DNA of 21,715 nucleotides from DASYSA01 sp036003885. Lineage in GTDB: Bacteria; Acidobacteriota; Blastocatellia; UBA7656. A model generated the notes under the pieces. The model saw nothing but the letters and a program-made list of their open reading frames with translations, ran no database searches and was not told where the DNA came from. The position numbers and the translations under genes are program-made. The stretch spans positions 1 through 21,715 of the forward strand of contig DASYSA010000061.1 in assembly GCA_036003885.1 (NCBI GenBank), given 5' to 3'. The first letter of the stretch is position 1; every line of letters starts with the position of its first letter. Below are positions 1 through 8,030 of the stretch, piece by piece.

Positions 1-3000
1 GGGACTGCGCTCCGAGTAGAACGTCGATATTGGATCTCCGATCCTGTATCCGGTCAAACCCAGTATCGCTTCGTCAACCACAACCACCGCAAGCTCGCTC
101 CCGGCGACCGGCTTGCCTGCGGCGTCTCGCACTTCGACATCGACTAGCGTCTCACCGCCCGGCTCCAGCGTCTTTTCGCGTGGCGTGGCCTCCACCGATA
201 ACTTTCGCGCCAGCGGCGGTACCAGGAGATTCAACGAACCCCTTGCGAAGGCGGGACGCTTCGGCGCCCGCTCGTTAGGCTTGCCCTCATCGTCGGTTCG
301 CACAGCCTCGCCGACCAGGTCCACCTGCACGTAAACGTTCGGGATGTAGCCTTCGCCGATGGGTACTCGAAGCGTGTATGACGGGCCGTCCATCGTGAAA
401 CGCTCGCTCTTCACGATACCCGAACGCCTGAGCGTCATCACTGCCTCTGCGGGATAGAACGGAGCCTGCACGAGAATCTCGGCTGTATCACCAGGCTGAT
501 AGTCCTTGCGCTCGGGTATCAGGTTGCAGTCTTCCTGCTCGACGTTGCGCTTAGGAACGACTTTGCCGCCGGCAACCCACAGGGTCAGTTCGCTTTCGTT
601 GCGGCGTTCGCGATTGTCGATTATCGAAGCGGTGACCCTGTACATCCCGCCCTCTTTCGCCTCGAAGCGACACTCGACCTGATCGGCCGCCGACCTCACC
701 ACGCAATCCTGCGGGTTGATCTCCTTCTGCTTCCACTCGCCTTTCTCAAAGACCCAATCCATCAACACCGCTCGCATTCTGATCTCGCGCCCGGCGATCG
801 CTTTGCCATCCAGATCGGTGACGATCGATTGGACAACCAGCGGCTGGCCCTTTTGAACGAAGGTGCGCGGGCTGCGAATGCCGACGTAGAGATCGGCCGG
901 GTGCACGAGCATGCTCGTCGAAGCTGCCCACTCCTGGCGGTTCACATCAGTCACGCTCGCTGTTGCCGTGACAGTCCAGGGCCTCGGAGGATCCGCTGAC
1001 ACGAAATCGATTCGAAGCCTGTGCTTTCCTGCTGCATCCGTTCGGCCGGCAAATGATTCGGCTCGACGATCGTCTCGCTGGTTATAGGGAATCCACCAGG
1101 GGATCCACTTACCGAAAGTGAAGTCGTCGCGATTGGGTGGTGTGAACTGCGCCGGTGTCGTCATCACCGTCCAGTTTACTTCGGCATCAGGCAGCCCGCC
1201 GCCGGCGTAGTAAGCCGCCATCATCGTGGCCTCAGCCTTCTCCCCGACGAAGTGAGGGCCTTCGCTCGCCTGGGCCGTCACTTCGAACTCAGGCCTTCGG
1301 AATTCCTGAACCTGGAGTTGGTGCTGATACTCCCGGCTCAATCCTTCGCCTGTTCCGCCCTCGGCTGAGAATCGAATAGCGGCATAGCCGAGGTTCATTG
1401 TGGGCGGCAGTTTGAACGCAGTGTCGAAGCCCCCGAGCGCGTTGATTGCAGCATTGCCCTTCAGCACGTCGTTGCCGCGAGAATCTTTCACCGTGTACGC
1501 AACGCCCGAAGCTGCGTCGCCGAGGGGGCCGACGTCTCCTTCTTTGCCGCGGCCTATGCGGCGAATCCAGCCTTTGACGTGGACCTCTTCGCCGGGGCGG
1601 TACATCTTACGGTCATCGAAGACGAACCAGGAAAGAGCATCACGCAGATCGCTTTTGATCCAGCCGCCGCCTCTCATCCCCTGATAGGAGTTCTGGGGAA
1701 GAAGGGCGACGTCGTTGCCCGTCCGAGCAACCAGAAGCTGAGAGCCATGCGGCAGGCTGCCAACCAGAGCGAAGCGAGCCAGCCCGTCTGTTTGCGTCAG
1801 CGAGTTGGCGTATGACTCCAGTCTGCCGGCCTGTGATACTTCGATTGACATCTGCACTCCGCCCAGAGGCTTGCCATCTTTGAGCGAAGTCGCCCAACCG
1901 ATCAACGTCGAGCCATCCACGAATGCATCAAGACCTATGCGCGTCGACTGGGCCCACGACATGACAGGCCTGTTCTCCCAGCTGTTCTTCGACGGAGTCG
2001 TCGGTTCGACAACCACAATTACATTTCCCAGTCCTCCGTTCAGCGCTCGTGCGAGGTTGATGCGTGTCTCCGCCATCTCGTCAGGCTGTGCTGTTACCGC
2101 TACCGTTTCGGATACGACAAGGCGGCCCGGCGGCATCCATTGCTCGCTGGTTCCAACGCTTCCCAGGGAATCAATGTACCGACCAAAATGTTCCGGACCT
2201 ACGGAATACAGGCGCACGTTCAAGCGATCGTGGTTCACGCTATAAACCGAGAACCGCGGTGGAGCGGCAGGATCGAGCACGATGAATTGATCGCCGGATG
2301 ATGCGAGCGCGGGAGGCGCGGATTTTACATTGAAGATCAGAGACGCGGGAGCCCCCAACGTCTGCCCGAACTGATCGCGGATGGTCGAATCGAGCGTCAC
2401 CCGATAAGCCGTGCGGCCCTTCTTGACGCCACGCATCACAAGGTTCGACCCGTAGACTTCTGTCTTCAAGCCGGGCACTTCGGGATCAACCCGCACTTGA
2501 GACTTGTCAAAAGCTTCGAGGTCGAGCGAATTGCTGAACGAGATGCTCCATTGATCGAAGGGCGAGCAACTCTGCTGGTAGCCGCATTCGTGGCGCGTCA
2601 CTCGAAGAGGCCCGAAAGTTCGAAAAGCAAAAGTCTGCTCGGAAGTGGTCTTGCGCGGCCCCTCACTCGACGGTGTTCCCGGCCCGACTGCTACCGTCAC
2701 TGTCGAATCCGCGGGCAGCGGATCCACGGCGCGAAACACCAGCCAGCGATCCTTCTCGGCTTTTGAGGCCAGCAGGCTAATATTCGGATCCGCATCGATC
2801 TCTTCCCGAGTCGCGAGTCTGGCCTTTGATTCGGTCCTGCCAGCTCGCACGTGAATCGTTTGAAGCACCGCAGCGGGATCCACTCGCTGATCGAACTCGA
2901 CGTACATAAGAGTGTCGCGACGTTGTGTGCCGTCAGTCGGGTAAGAGGACTTCACCTGGGGCGGTGGCGTAACAAACTTCCAGGTCTTTGCAGCCGCGAG

Positions 3001-3678
3001 GCTGGCTCCTGTGGCCGATTTGGCGGCTCGAGAAACTTCGACGGTATACTCAGTCGCCATCGGAAAGCGGACGTCCGGATCAAACACCAGAGTCCTGGTT
3101 CCGACCCATCGCCACTTGCCCGGCGGCTCGGGCCTCAGCTTCACCGGCACTCCGCCCGCGATGGAATCGTCGTGCGACGTGACCGCTACCATCGGCTGAG
3201 AGAAGGTTACGCTCAGTTGAGGCGCAAGTGGGACATCTCCTTCCGGTGAATACCTGAGTAGCTCGAGCGGTGCCGTTGATGCCAGGTCAGGTACATCCGA
3301 ACGATCCGGAGGCGGAAAGGAAGCCTGGATAGTCTTGCCTGTTCGGGGAGGTGGAAGCGACCGGTCCCTGAGCGCGAAGTCCTTCTCGTCTTCAGCGTCG
3401 GCCTTGATCGGCTGCAGACGGCTCAGGAGATTTCGGGTGTCGCTCTCAGTGAGCGCCCTGGCGACGGCAGGCGCGATCCGGACGCCTCTCTCAGCCTGCT
3501 CGGCGCCTTCACTCAGTCTGATCTGCAGTCCGTCCGCCATTGTGCTCCCCATCCGCGGCGCGCGAACTCCGCCTGGTCGCCTGATCTGGCCATTCGCAGT
3601 CGGCCGGCTAATCAAAGGAAGAAGTGCGAACGATTGGACAACCAGAACCAATGCGCAAACAACCCTCTTGAGAGACAT
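1..3678 (-). CDS. Alpha-2-macroglobulin family protein, 3' end outside window
   Basis: This is a secreted, periplasmic or surface protease-trapping protein of the bacterial alpha-2-macroglobulin family. I translated 1226 codons without a stop; the reading frame leaves the window at base 1. Residues 1-31 are a Sec signal peptide (MSLKRVVCALVLVVQSFALL, ending near ANGQ) with no lipobox cysteine, so it is probably not a lipoprotein, unlike many relatives. Two Ig-like repeats begin near residues 145 and 243. An MG2-type signature, DDRKMYRPGEEVHVKG, lies at about 688-703. A bait-region-like domain spans about 1050-1170 and contains IPERKDYQPGDTAEILVQAP. The last residues, VVVVDEAILGLTGYRIGDP, open the A2M domain. 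The thioester domain would follow outside the window, so the presence of a CxEQ thioester cannot be judged. The start is set by GAGG six bases upstream of ATG. The gene is divergent from the M28 peptidase. Family assignment is secure; substrate is unknown. Confidence 0.93.
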   Translation of the reverse strand, partial: MSLKRVVCALVLVVQSFALLPLISRPTANGQIRRPGGVRAPRMGSTMADGLQIRLSEGAEQAERGVRIAPAVARALTESDTRNLLSRLQPIKADAEDEKDFALRDRSLPPPRTGKTIQASFPPPDRSDVPDLASTAPLELLRYSPEGDVPLAPQLSVTFSQPMVAVTSHDDSIAGGVPVKLRPEPPGKWRWVGTRTLVFDPDVRFPMATEYTVEVSRAAKSATGASLAAAKTWKFVTPPPQVKSSYPTDGTQRRDTLMYVEFDQRVDPAAVLQTIHVRAGRTESKARLATREEIDADPNISLLASKAEKDRWLVFRAVDPLPADSTVTVAVGPGTPSSEGPRKTTSEQTFAFRTFGPLRVTRHECGYQQSCSPFDQWSISFSNSLDLEAFDKSQVRVDPEVPGLKTEVYGSNLVMRGVKKGRTAYRVTLDSTIRDQFGQTLGAPASLIFNVKSAPPALASSGDQFIVLDPAAPPRFSVYSVNHDRLNVRLYSVGPEHFGRYIDSLGSVGTSEQWMPPGRLVVSETVAVTAQPDEMAETRINLARALNGGLGNVIVVVEPTTPSKNSWENRPVMSWAQSTRIGLDAFVDGSTLIGWATSLKDGKPLGGVQMSIEVSQAGRLESYANSLTQTDGLARFALVGSLPHGSQLLVARTGNDVALLPQNSYQGMRGGGWIKSDLRDALSWFVFDDRKMYRPGEEVHVKGWIRRIGRGKEGDVGPLGDAASGVAYTVKDSRGNDVLKGNAAINALGGFDTAFKLPPTMNLGYAAIRFSAEGGTGEGLSREYQHQLQVQEFRRPEFEVTAQASEGPHFVGEKAEATMMAAYYAGGGLPDAEVNWTVMTTPAQFTPPNRDDFTFGKWIPWWIPYNQRDDRRAESFAGRTDAAGKHRLRIDFVSADPPRPWTVTATASVTDVNRQEWAASTSMLVHPADLYVGIRSPRTFVQKGQPLVVQSIVTDLDGKAIAGREIRMRAVLMDWVFEKGEWKQKEINPQDCVVRSAADQVECRFEAKEGGMYRVTASIIDNRERRNESELTLWVAGGKVVPKRNVEQEDCNLIPERKDYQPGDTAEILVQAPFYPAEAVMTLRRSGIVKSERFTMDGPSYTLRVPIGEGYIPNVYVQVDLVGEAVRTDDEGKPNERAPKRPAFARGSLNLLVPPLARKLSVEATPREKTLEPGGETLVDVEVRDAAGKPVAGSELAVVVVDEAILGLTGYRIGDPISTFYSERSP

Positions 3679-3984
3679 AGTGGTCCTCGAATCTCTTTTG
3701 AATAAACCGGCCGCGTTCGGAGCTGATCGCTTGCGTTGATCTGAGGCAAGCTAAAGGTCTGAACTCTGAACGTCTCGGTCAAACGTACATCCGCAGCGTG
3801 CTGATTGGCAATCCATGTAATTGAATCCCCCACGTCCCCAAAGGTTGCAATCTTTCTTGCATCCTTTGGCGCGGCCGGGTCGTAGTAGCCTGCTCGCAAG
3901 CGGCTCGCCGCAACGGAGCTTCACAAAATAAGACTATCAGGGTAAGCGCCATCATCCTGGCCAGGAATTTCGAGGAGAGAATAG
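3679..3984. other. Divergent intergenic region between A2M and M28 genes
   Basis: This 306-base gap must hold the promoters of both flanking genes, as they diverge. I could not identify a convincing -35/-10 pair for either. Its one clear structure is the hairpin at 3838-3869, listed separately. An open frame crosses the gap and the start of the A2M gene on the minus strand, but it resembles nothing I recognise and I treat it as non-coding. Confidence 0.6.
3838..3869. promoter_or_regulatory. 13-bp inverted repeat with 6-nt loop
   Basis: The left arm CCAAAGGTTGCAA and the right arm TTGCATCCTTTGG pair at 12 of 13 positions around the loop TCTTTC. The dyad lies about 115 bases before the M28 start and about 160 bases before the A2M start. 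It could be an operator shared by the divergent pair or an RNA hairpin in a leader. The lack of a following T-run argues against a classical terminator. Confidence 0.5.
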
Positions 3985-5703
3985 ATGAAACGTATCAGAA
4001 TACTGACAGCACTCGTCACACAAGTGGCTCTTGTGGCCGCCTTCACGCTGGGAGTCGGACACGCGAAATCCAACGGCGGACGCGACGGAATCAAGGTTGA
4101 AGACTTGAGGGAGTGGCTGACCTACCTTTCTTCAGATGACTTGGAAGGGCGCAATACCTATACCGAGGGTCTCGGGCTTGCCGCCGGCTTCATTTCCGCA
4201 CAGTTGAAGTCGTGGGGCATCAAGCCTGGAGGGCCGAACGGCTCCTATTTCCAACGCGTGCCGGTGCAGGGGATCAAGGTCGACAACCACTCCACCATCA
4301 TCGCCGAAGTCAACGGCCAGACACGCACCTTCAAGAATGGCGAAGGCGTCAGATTCCCGACGAACTCCGGAGGCAAGCAGAGCCTCACGGCCAGTGAGGT
4401 AGAGTTCATGGGATATGGGCTGAGCGCACCCGATGCGGGCCACGATGACTATGCGGGTCGCAACGTGAAATCCAAAGTCGTTGTGTTTCTGGGCGCGAGC
4501 GGTCCCGCGGGATTGGCCCCGCAGTATCGTCGTGTCGTGTTCTCGCGAGGGGGTTTCGCGACCGGGCTACCGGGCGCAGTGGCCAGCATTGGTCCCCCGA
4601 GAGGGACGGGTCAGGGCGGCCCAGGCCGCGGCGACGGCGCTCCTCCAGCCGGAAGTGGTCAGCAGGGAGCTGGTGAGCAGCCTGACTTCACGACGGTCGA
4701 GCGGTTGGACAGATCGGTGCCTCCCCAGGTCTCGGCTCAGGATGACTTCTTCGAATTCCTCTTCAGCGGCGCGGATGTGAAGTACGCTGAGTTGAAAGAG
4801 AAAGCCGCCAAGGGCGATCCTCTGCCAAAGGTTTCTCTGAAGAATGTCCGCCTCACCTTCAATGTCGATGCGGAATACAGGGTAGTGCGCACGCAGTACA
4901 CTCGCAACGTGATCGGCATAATCGAAGGGACCGATCCCAAACTGAAGGATACCTACGTGGCCTTCGGCGCGCACTACGACCACGTAGGCTACGCCGAAGC
5001 AGAGGTTGTTAAGACCGATACCGGTTCGAGACGAATGGGCCGCTCACCCGGCCGCATCACCGAAGGCGCCATCGAAGACCGGATATGGAACGGCGCTGAC
5101 GACGATGGCTCGGGCACAGTGTCGATCATGGCAATCGCAAAGGCGTTTGCGACTGGAACGCGACCGCGCCGCTCCCTCCTCTTCGTCTGGCACGCCGGGG
5201 AAGAGAAGGGCCTGTTGGGCTCGCGTCACTTTGCGGACTTCCCGACCGTTCCCATCGACAAGATAGTTGCGCAGGTGAACATCGATATGATCGGGCGCAA
5301 CGACAAGAACGACCCCACGAAAGGCAACAGCGTTTTTGTAGTTGGTTCGGATCGCATCAGCACCGAGTTGCACAACGTTTCGATCGATGCGAATGCGTCG
5401 TTTGGGAAGCCGCTGGACCTCGACTTCGCGATGAACGACCCGACGGACCCGGAGCAGATCTACTACCGGAGCGACCACTTCAGCTACGCAGCCAAAGGAA
5501 TTCCCATCATTTTTCTGTACACTGGCACACATCCCGATTATCACGCGAATACGGACAGCGTCGAGAAGATCCTCTTCGACAAAATGGCTCGAATAGCTCA
5601 GTTTGCCTATGAGGTTGGTGTCAGGGTTGGAAATCTCGACCACGCGCCGGTCCGAGACAACAAGGGCCCGCGGGTTGGTAAGGGGAGTTCAGGGAAGCTT
5701 TGA
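3985..5703 (+). CDS. Secreted M28-family zinc metallopeptidase
   Basis: This is a predicted exported aminopeptidase or carboxypeptidase of the M28 family, 572 residues. Residues 1-27 form a signal peptide. A PA-like inserted region lies at about 130-260, and within it residues 201-235 are a Gly/Pro/Gln-rich stretch likely to be a disordered loop. The two-zinc catalytic set is visible: H330 in FGAHYDHVG, D372 in NGADDDGSG, the E406-E407 pair in WHAGEEKG, D434 in NIDMIGRND and H520 in DYHANTDS. The family's usual ordering and spacing are kept, so I expect an active enzyme. GAGGAGAG lies shortly upstream of the ATG and fixes the start. The gene is divergent from the A2M gene and convergent with the Uma2-family gene, whose end is 23 bases away. 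The peptide substrate cannot be deduced. Confidence 0.95.
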   Translation: MKRIRILTALVTQVALVAAFTLGVGHAKSNGGRDGIKVEDLREWLTYLSSDDLEGRNTYTEGLGLAAGFISAQLKSWGIKPGGPNGSYFQRVPVQGIKVDNHSTIIAEVNGQTRTFKNGEGVRFPTNSGGKQSLTASEVEFMGYGLSAPDAGHDDYAGRNVKSKVVVFLGASGPAGLAPQYRRVVFSRGGFATGLPGAVASIGPPRGTGQGGPGRGDGAPPAGSGQQGAGEQPDFTTVERLDRSVPPQVSAQDDFFEFLFSGADVKYAELKEKAAKGDPLPKVSLKNVRLTFNVDAEYRVVRTQYTRNVIGIIEGTDPKLKDTYVAFGAHYDHVGYAEAEVVKTDTGSRRMGRSPGRITEGAIEDRIWNGADDDGSGTVSIMAIAKAFATGTRPRRSLLFVWHAGEEKGLLGSRHFADFPTVPIDKIVAQVNIDMIGRNDKNDPTKGNSVFVVGSDRISTELHNVSIDANASFGKPLDLDFAMNDPTDPEQIYYRSDHFSYAAKGIPIIFLYTGTHPDYHANTDSVEKILFDKMARIAQFAYEVGVRVGNLDHAPVRDNKGPRVGKGSSGKL

Positions 5704-5726
5704 TGCAGGTGAGTACCAGGTCAACT

Positions 5727-6287
5727 TCATTCCCATTCGGGAAGTAAGTCATCAACGGACATTGACCAGCCCGGCACTGCGTCACCCGCATTCGTAACGT
5801 CGCCGCCACGATAGATGATCGGTTTCGCGGGATCGCCGGCATGATACGATTTGATCTTCTCGGGACTGAGAACGTCTACATCCCAGACGCAGAGTGTTCC
5901 CGCTGCAAAATAGTCTCTGCGCTTGTCGGCCATCCTTTGCTCCGCCGCCGGGCCGTAGTCCCTTTCGCTTCTGATCTCTACCGCAAAGGCCGGCGCTCCC
6001 TCGAGGAATCGCATGCCTGTGGGTCTCCCCGTATACCAGGCTGCGTCGGGGCTGAATGAACCGCGGTTCGGAAGATCGACTATGAAGCCGGCATTGTCTG
6101 GAATTGCATACCCTGATCTTGTCTTTCGTTCGTGATCGCTCAGGCTACGGTAGATAGCACCTGAGGACCGAATCGGCCAGAATCCAGTGGGCTCCATGAC
6201 CAGGAGTTCTCCGTTGACGATTTCAGCCTTGCCATTTTCAGGAACGTGATAGAGATCCTCGATTGTCGCTTTAGTCTTTGCAGTCAT
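5727..6287 (-). CDS. Uma2-family (DUF820) putative restriction-like nuclease
   Basis: The 186-residue protein belongs to the Uma2/DUF820 family, which has a PD-(D/E)XK nuclease-like fold and is abundant in cyanobacteria, Acidobacteriota and Chloroflexota. The biological role of the family is unsettled. Visible hallmarks are KAEIVNGELLVM near the N-terminus, the FSPDAAW strand with D81, AFAVEIRSERD with E104, and KRRDYFAAG with K122, ending in a conserved CVWDVD strand. I chose the ATG at 6287, giving MTAKTKATIEDLYHV, over a TTG six codons upstream because homologues usually begin close to this point; neither has a clear Shine-Dalgarno. It stands alone, convergent with the M28 gene, with 81 bases separating it from the zinc-finger gene. 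Confidence 0.87.
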   Translation of the reverse strand: MTAKTKATIEDLYHVPENGKAEIVNGELLVMEPTGFWPIRSSGAIYRSLSDHERKTRSGYAIPDNAGFIVDLPNRGSFSPDAAWYTGRPTGMRFLEGAPAFAVEIRSERDYGPAAEQRMADKRRDYFAAGTLCVWDVDVLSPEKIKSYHAGDPAKPIIYRGGDVTNAGDAVPGWSMSVDDLLPEWE

Positions 6288-6368
6288 AACAAACCCGTTG
6301 GCCAATCATAACGCGGGGGTACTGGAGCAACACACGGCGGGTAGGCCGAGTCTAAGCGTCCGTTACGA

Positions 6369-6995
6369 TCACATCACAGGCAAGACCGGCAGACCCACGA
6401 CATCAATGATCATATCGCGCGCGTCGATCTGAAGGTCGTATTCGCCTGAGCCGATCCGGCGTATGGTAAAGACGCCAATCTCGTCGGTGACGGCGGACGA
6501 TACTGTTTCACCTTCACGAGCGAGAGCGATTGCCATGCCCGCGACCGCGTCGAACCCAGATTCGGATGTACTCAGCACTTGCCCGATGAGGTCGACGCCG
6601 GTATCGCTTGCCGCGGCGATCCGAAGGTCTATGCTGTAGTCGTCAACGGCGTAGAGCAGATGGCGTGAAGGCGCCGCGCCGGATCTTGCACCGGCCGGGG
6701 ACGGTTGCGAGAGACTGTCGAAGATGAGCCTGGCGGCGGCTCGCGCGGCCCGTTTCCCGGCGCTCTCGGTTTGCGTCCTGTTCTCGAACAACCGCACTGC
6801 CCGTCTGAAAACCCATTCCGGAGGCTCGACCTGCGCGGGCCCAAGCTTCATCGACGTGAGAAGACCGTACCAGCGGCGATCGGCTTCGCACCGCCCGCAT
6901 CCTTGCGCCAGGTGCTCTGCCACCAGCCGCCCGTCTTCATCCGAGAGCCGGCCATCAAGATAATCTATCAACCGGTCGAATCCGACACACTTCAT
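6369..6995 (-). CDS. Zinc-finger (anti-sigma-like) protein with carboxypeptidase-regulatory-like C-terminus
   Basis: The protein has 208 residues. The N-terminus resembles the zinc-binding anti-sigma domain: C3, then FDRLIDYLDGRLSDEDG, then H28 followed by C33 and C36 (HLAQGCGRC). The histidine-to-cysteine spacing is one residue longer than the usual HxxxCxxC. Residues about 45-95 are helical and basic. Residues about 125-205 look like a carboxypeptidase-regulatory-like beta-sandwich, with GMAIALAREGETVSSAVTDE and GVFTIRRIGSGEYDLQI. I see no membrane segment, so it is probably soluble. No sigma-factor gene adjoins it, so a true anti-sigma role is unproven. GGAG nine bases before the ATG supports the start. 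The combination of domains is one I associate with acidobacterial genomes. Confidence 0.75.
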   Translation of the reverse strand: MKCVGFDRLIDYLDGRLSDEDGRLVAEHLAQGCGRCEADRRWYGLLTSMKLGPAQVEPPEWVFRRAVRLFENRTQTESAGKRAARAAARLIFDSLSQPSPAGARSGAAPSRHLLYAVDDYSIDLRIAAASDTGVDLIGQVLSTSESGFDAVAGMAIALAREGETVSSAVTDEIGVFTIRRIGSGEYDLQIDARDMIIDVVGLPVLPVM

Positions 6996-7057
6996 AGCAA
7001 TCAGCTCCGCGCGCCTCTGTCAACGTATTAGAGACTCAACACAAGAGATAAAATACA

Positions 7058-7183
7058 TGAACGTTTCTCGTTGCTCGTTTCTCGTTGCTCGTTTCTCGTT
7101 GCTCGTTTCTGCTTCGACCTTCTCCTTGCTCACGAATCTTTCCTCAATAAGAGAAACGAGCAACGAGCAACGAGCAACGTTCA
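7058..7183. repeat. Heptamer-period inverted repeat between mutM-like and zinc-finger genes
   Basis: The left arm holds seven tandem 7-mers alternating CGTTTCT and CGTTGCT (7062-7110). The right arm holds four (AGAAACG then AGCAACG three times, 7152-7179). The outer 33 bases of the arms pair at 30 positions around a loop of about 67 bases. The right end TTCA contains the stop codon of the glycosylase gene, so on the minus strand the hairpin starts exactly at that TGA. Confidence 0.9.
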
Positions 7184-7969
7184 TTTCTGGCAGCCCGGGC
7201 AGAAATACGCGGTGCGGCCGCCGATCGTCTTCCGTTCGATCGCATGTCGACAACGCTTGCAACTAGCGCCTCCCGAGTTCAGCGATACAAGAAAGTCGCG
7301 GGGAAAATCCTCCTCGGCGGCGATCGGAATCGCTCGACGGAGAACACGTCGCGTCTGCCGATGTATGCGCCGGATCTCTTCCTCCCCAAGGCTTGACGCT
7401 CGGCGGTCGGGCCGAACCGCAGCTTCGAACAGAATTTGATCAGCGTAAATGTTGCCGACTCCGGCGATTTTACTCTGATCCATCAGCAGCGGCTTGATCT
7501 GCCGCCGCGGGCTCTCCGCAATCAGACGATCGAAACGCGCGAGACTGAAAACTCGGTCGAGCGGCTCAGGCCCCATATTACGAAGGGCGGGGACCGTCGA
7601 AGGATCGTCCACCAACATCACGCGACAGATCTTGCGCGGACAGGTGAAGGCCAAGCGCGCGCCGCCGTCGAGAAGGAACTCAATTCGAGTGTAGTCCGGC
7701 TTGTGAGTGGGATTGTCGTAGTAGTGCAGATCGCCGCCCATGCCGAAGTGCAGTATGAGCGAACGGCCATCGTCGAGCTTGACGATAAGGTATTTGCCCC
7801 GGCGGGAAGCCTCGGCCAGGAGCCGCCCTCGCAGGCCGCGCACGAATGCAGCGGCGCCGGAGGACTTGATCATTCCGGGGGCGGTCACGGTGACTCGCTC
7901 GATTCTGCGGCCGAGCGCCATAAGTCGGAGGTAACGAAGTCTGACCTCAACCTCGGGAAGTTCCGGCAT
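7181..7969 (-). CDS. mutM: Formamidopyrimidine-DNA glycosylase (Fpg/MutM-like)
   Basis: This is a base-excision repair enzyme with DNA glycosylase and AP-lyase activity, 262 residues. The N-terminal catalytic PELPEVE follows the initiator Met, so P2 and E3 are intact. K59 lies in RRGKYLIV, and HFGMGG replaces the usual HLGMTG. The helix-two-turn-helix is seen in SKIAGVGNIYADQILFEA. The C-terminal zinc finger has C237, C240, C257 and C260 with the DNA-binding Arg in GGRTAYFCPGCQ. In place of the usual DPRRFG loop, which holds the wedge Arg and Phe, it has CPRKICRVML. It therefore belongs to a divergent Fpg/Nei subgroup whose lesion preference may differ. The start is fixed by the processed N-terminal proline rather than by a ribosome site, as no Shine-Dalgarno is visible. 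Its stop lies in the 7058-7183 repeat. Confidence 0.92.
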   Translation of the reverse strand: MPELPEVEVRLRYLRLMALGRRIERVTVTAPGMIKSSGAAAFVRGLRGRLLAEASRRGKYLIVKLDDGRSLILHFGMGGDLHYYDNPTHKPDYTRIEFLLDGGARLAFTCPRKICRVMLVDDPSTVPALRNMGPEPLDRVFSLARFDRLIAESPRRQIKPLLMDQSKIAGVGNIYADQILFEAAVRPDRRASSLGEEEIRRIHRQTRRVLRRAIPIAAEEDFPRDFLVSLNSGGASCKRCRHAIERKTIGGRTAYFCPGCQK

Positions 7970-8030
7970 AAATAAACTGGCGAGTGAGATGCTGGAAGCC
8001 GCGTTTGCGCTTTCCGAGCTGAACTCTTTT

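Noticed and set aside
3612..3899. 95-codon minus-strand open frame over the divergent gap
   Set aside because: It overlaps the start of the A2M gene out of frame, has no ribosome site that I can see and no family resemblance.
5044..5643. 199-codon open frame antisense to the M28 gene
   Set aside because: It covers the catalytic region of the M28 gene in reverse and has no supporting motif.
7058..7183. Long hairpins as classical rho-independent terminators
   Set aside because: The stems are much longer than usual and I saw no run of T directly after them on the coding strand. A termination role is possible, but not of the standard form.
7057..7439. Open frames reading LVSRCSFLVARF-like peptide
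   Set aside because: They translate the CGTTTCT/CGTTGCT repeat and then run antisense through the glycosylase gene.
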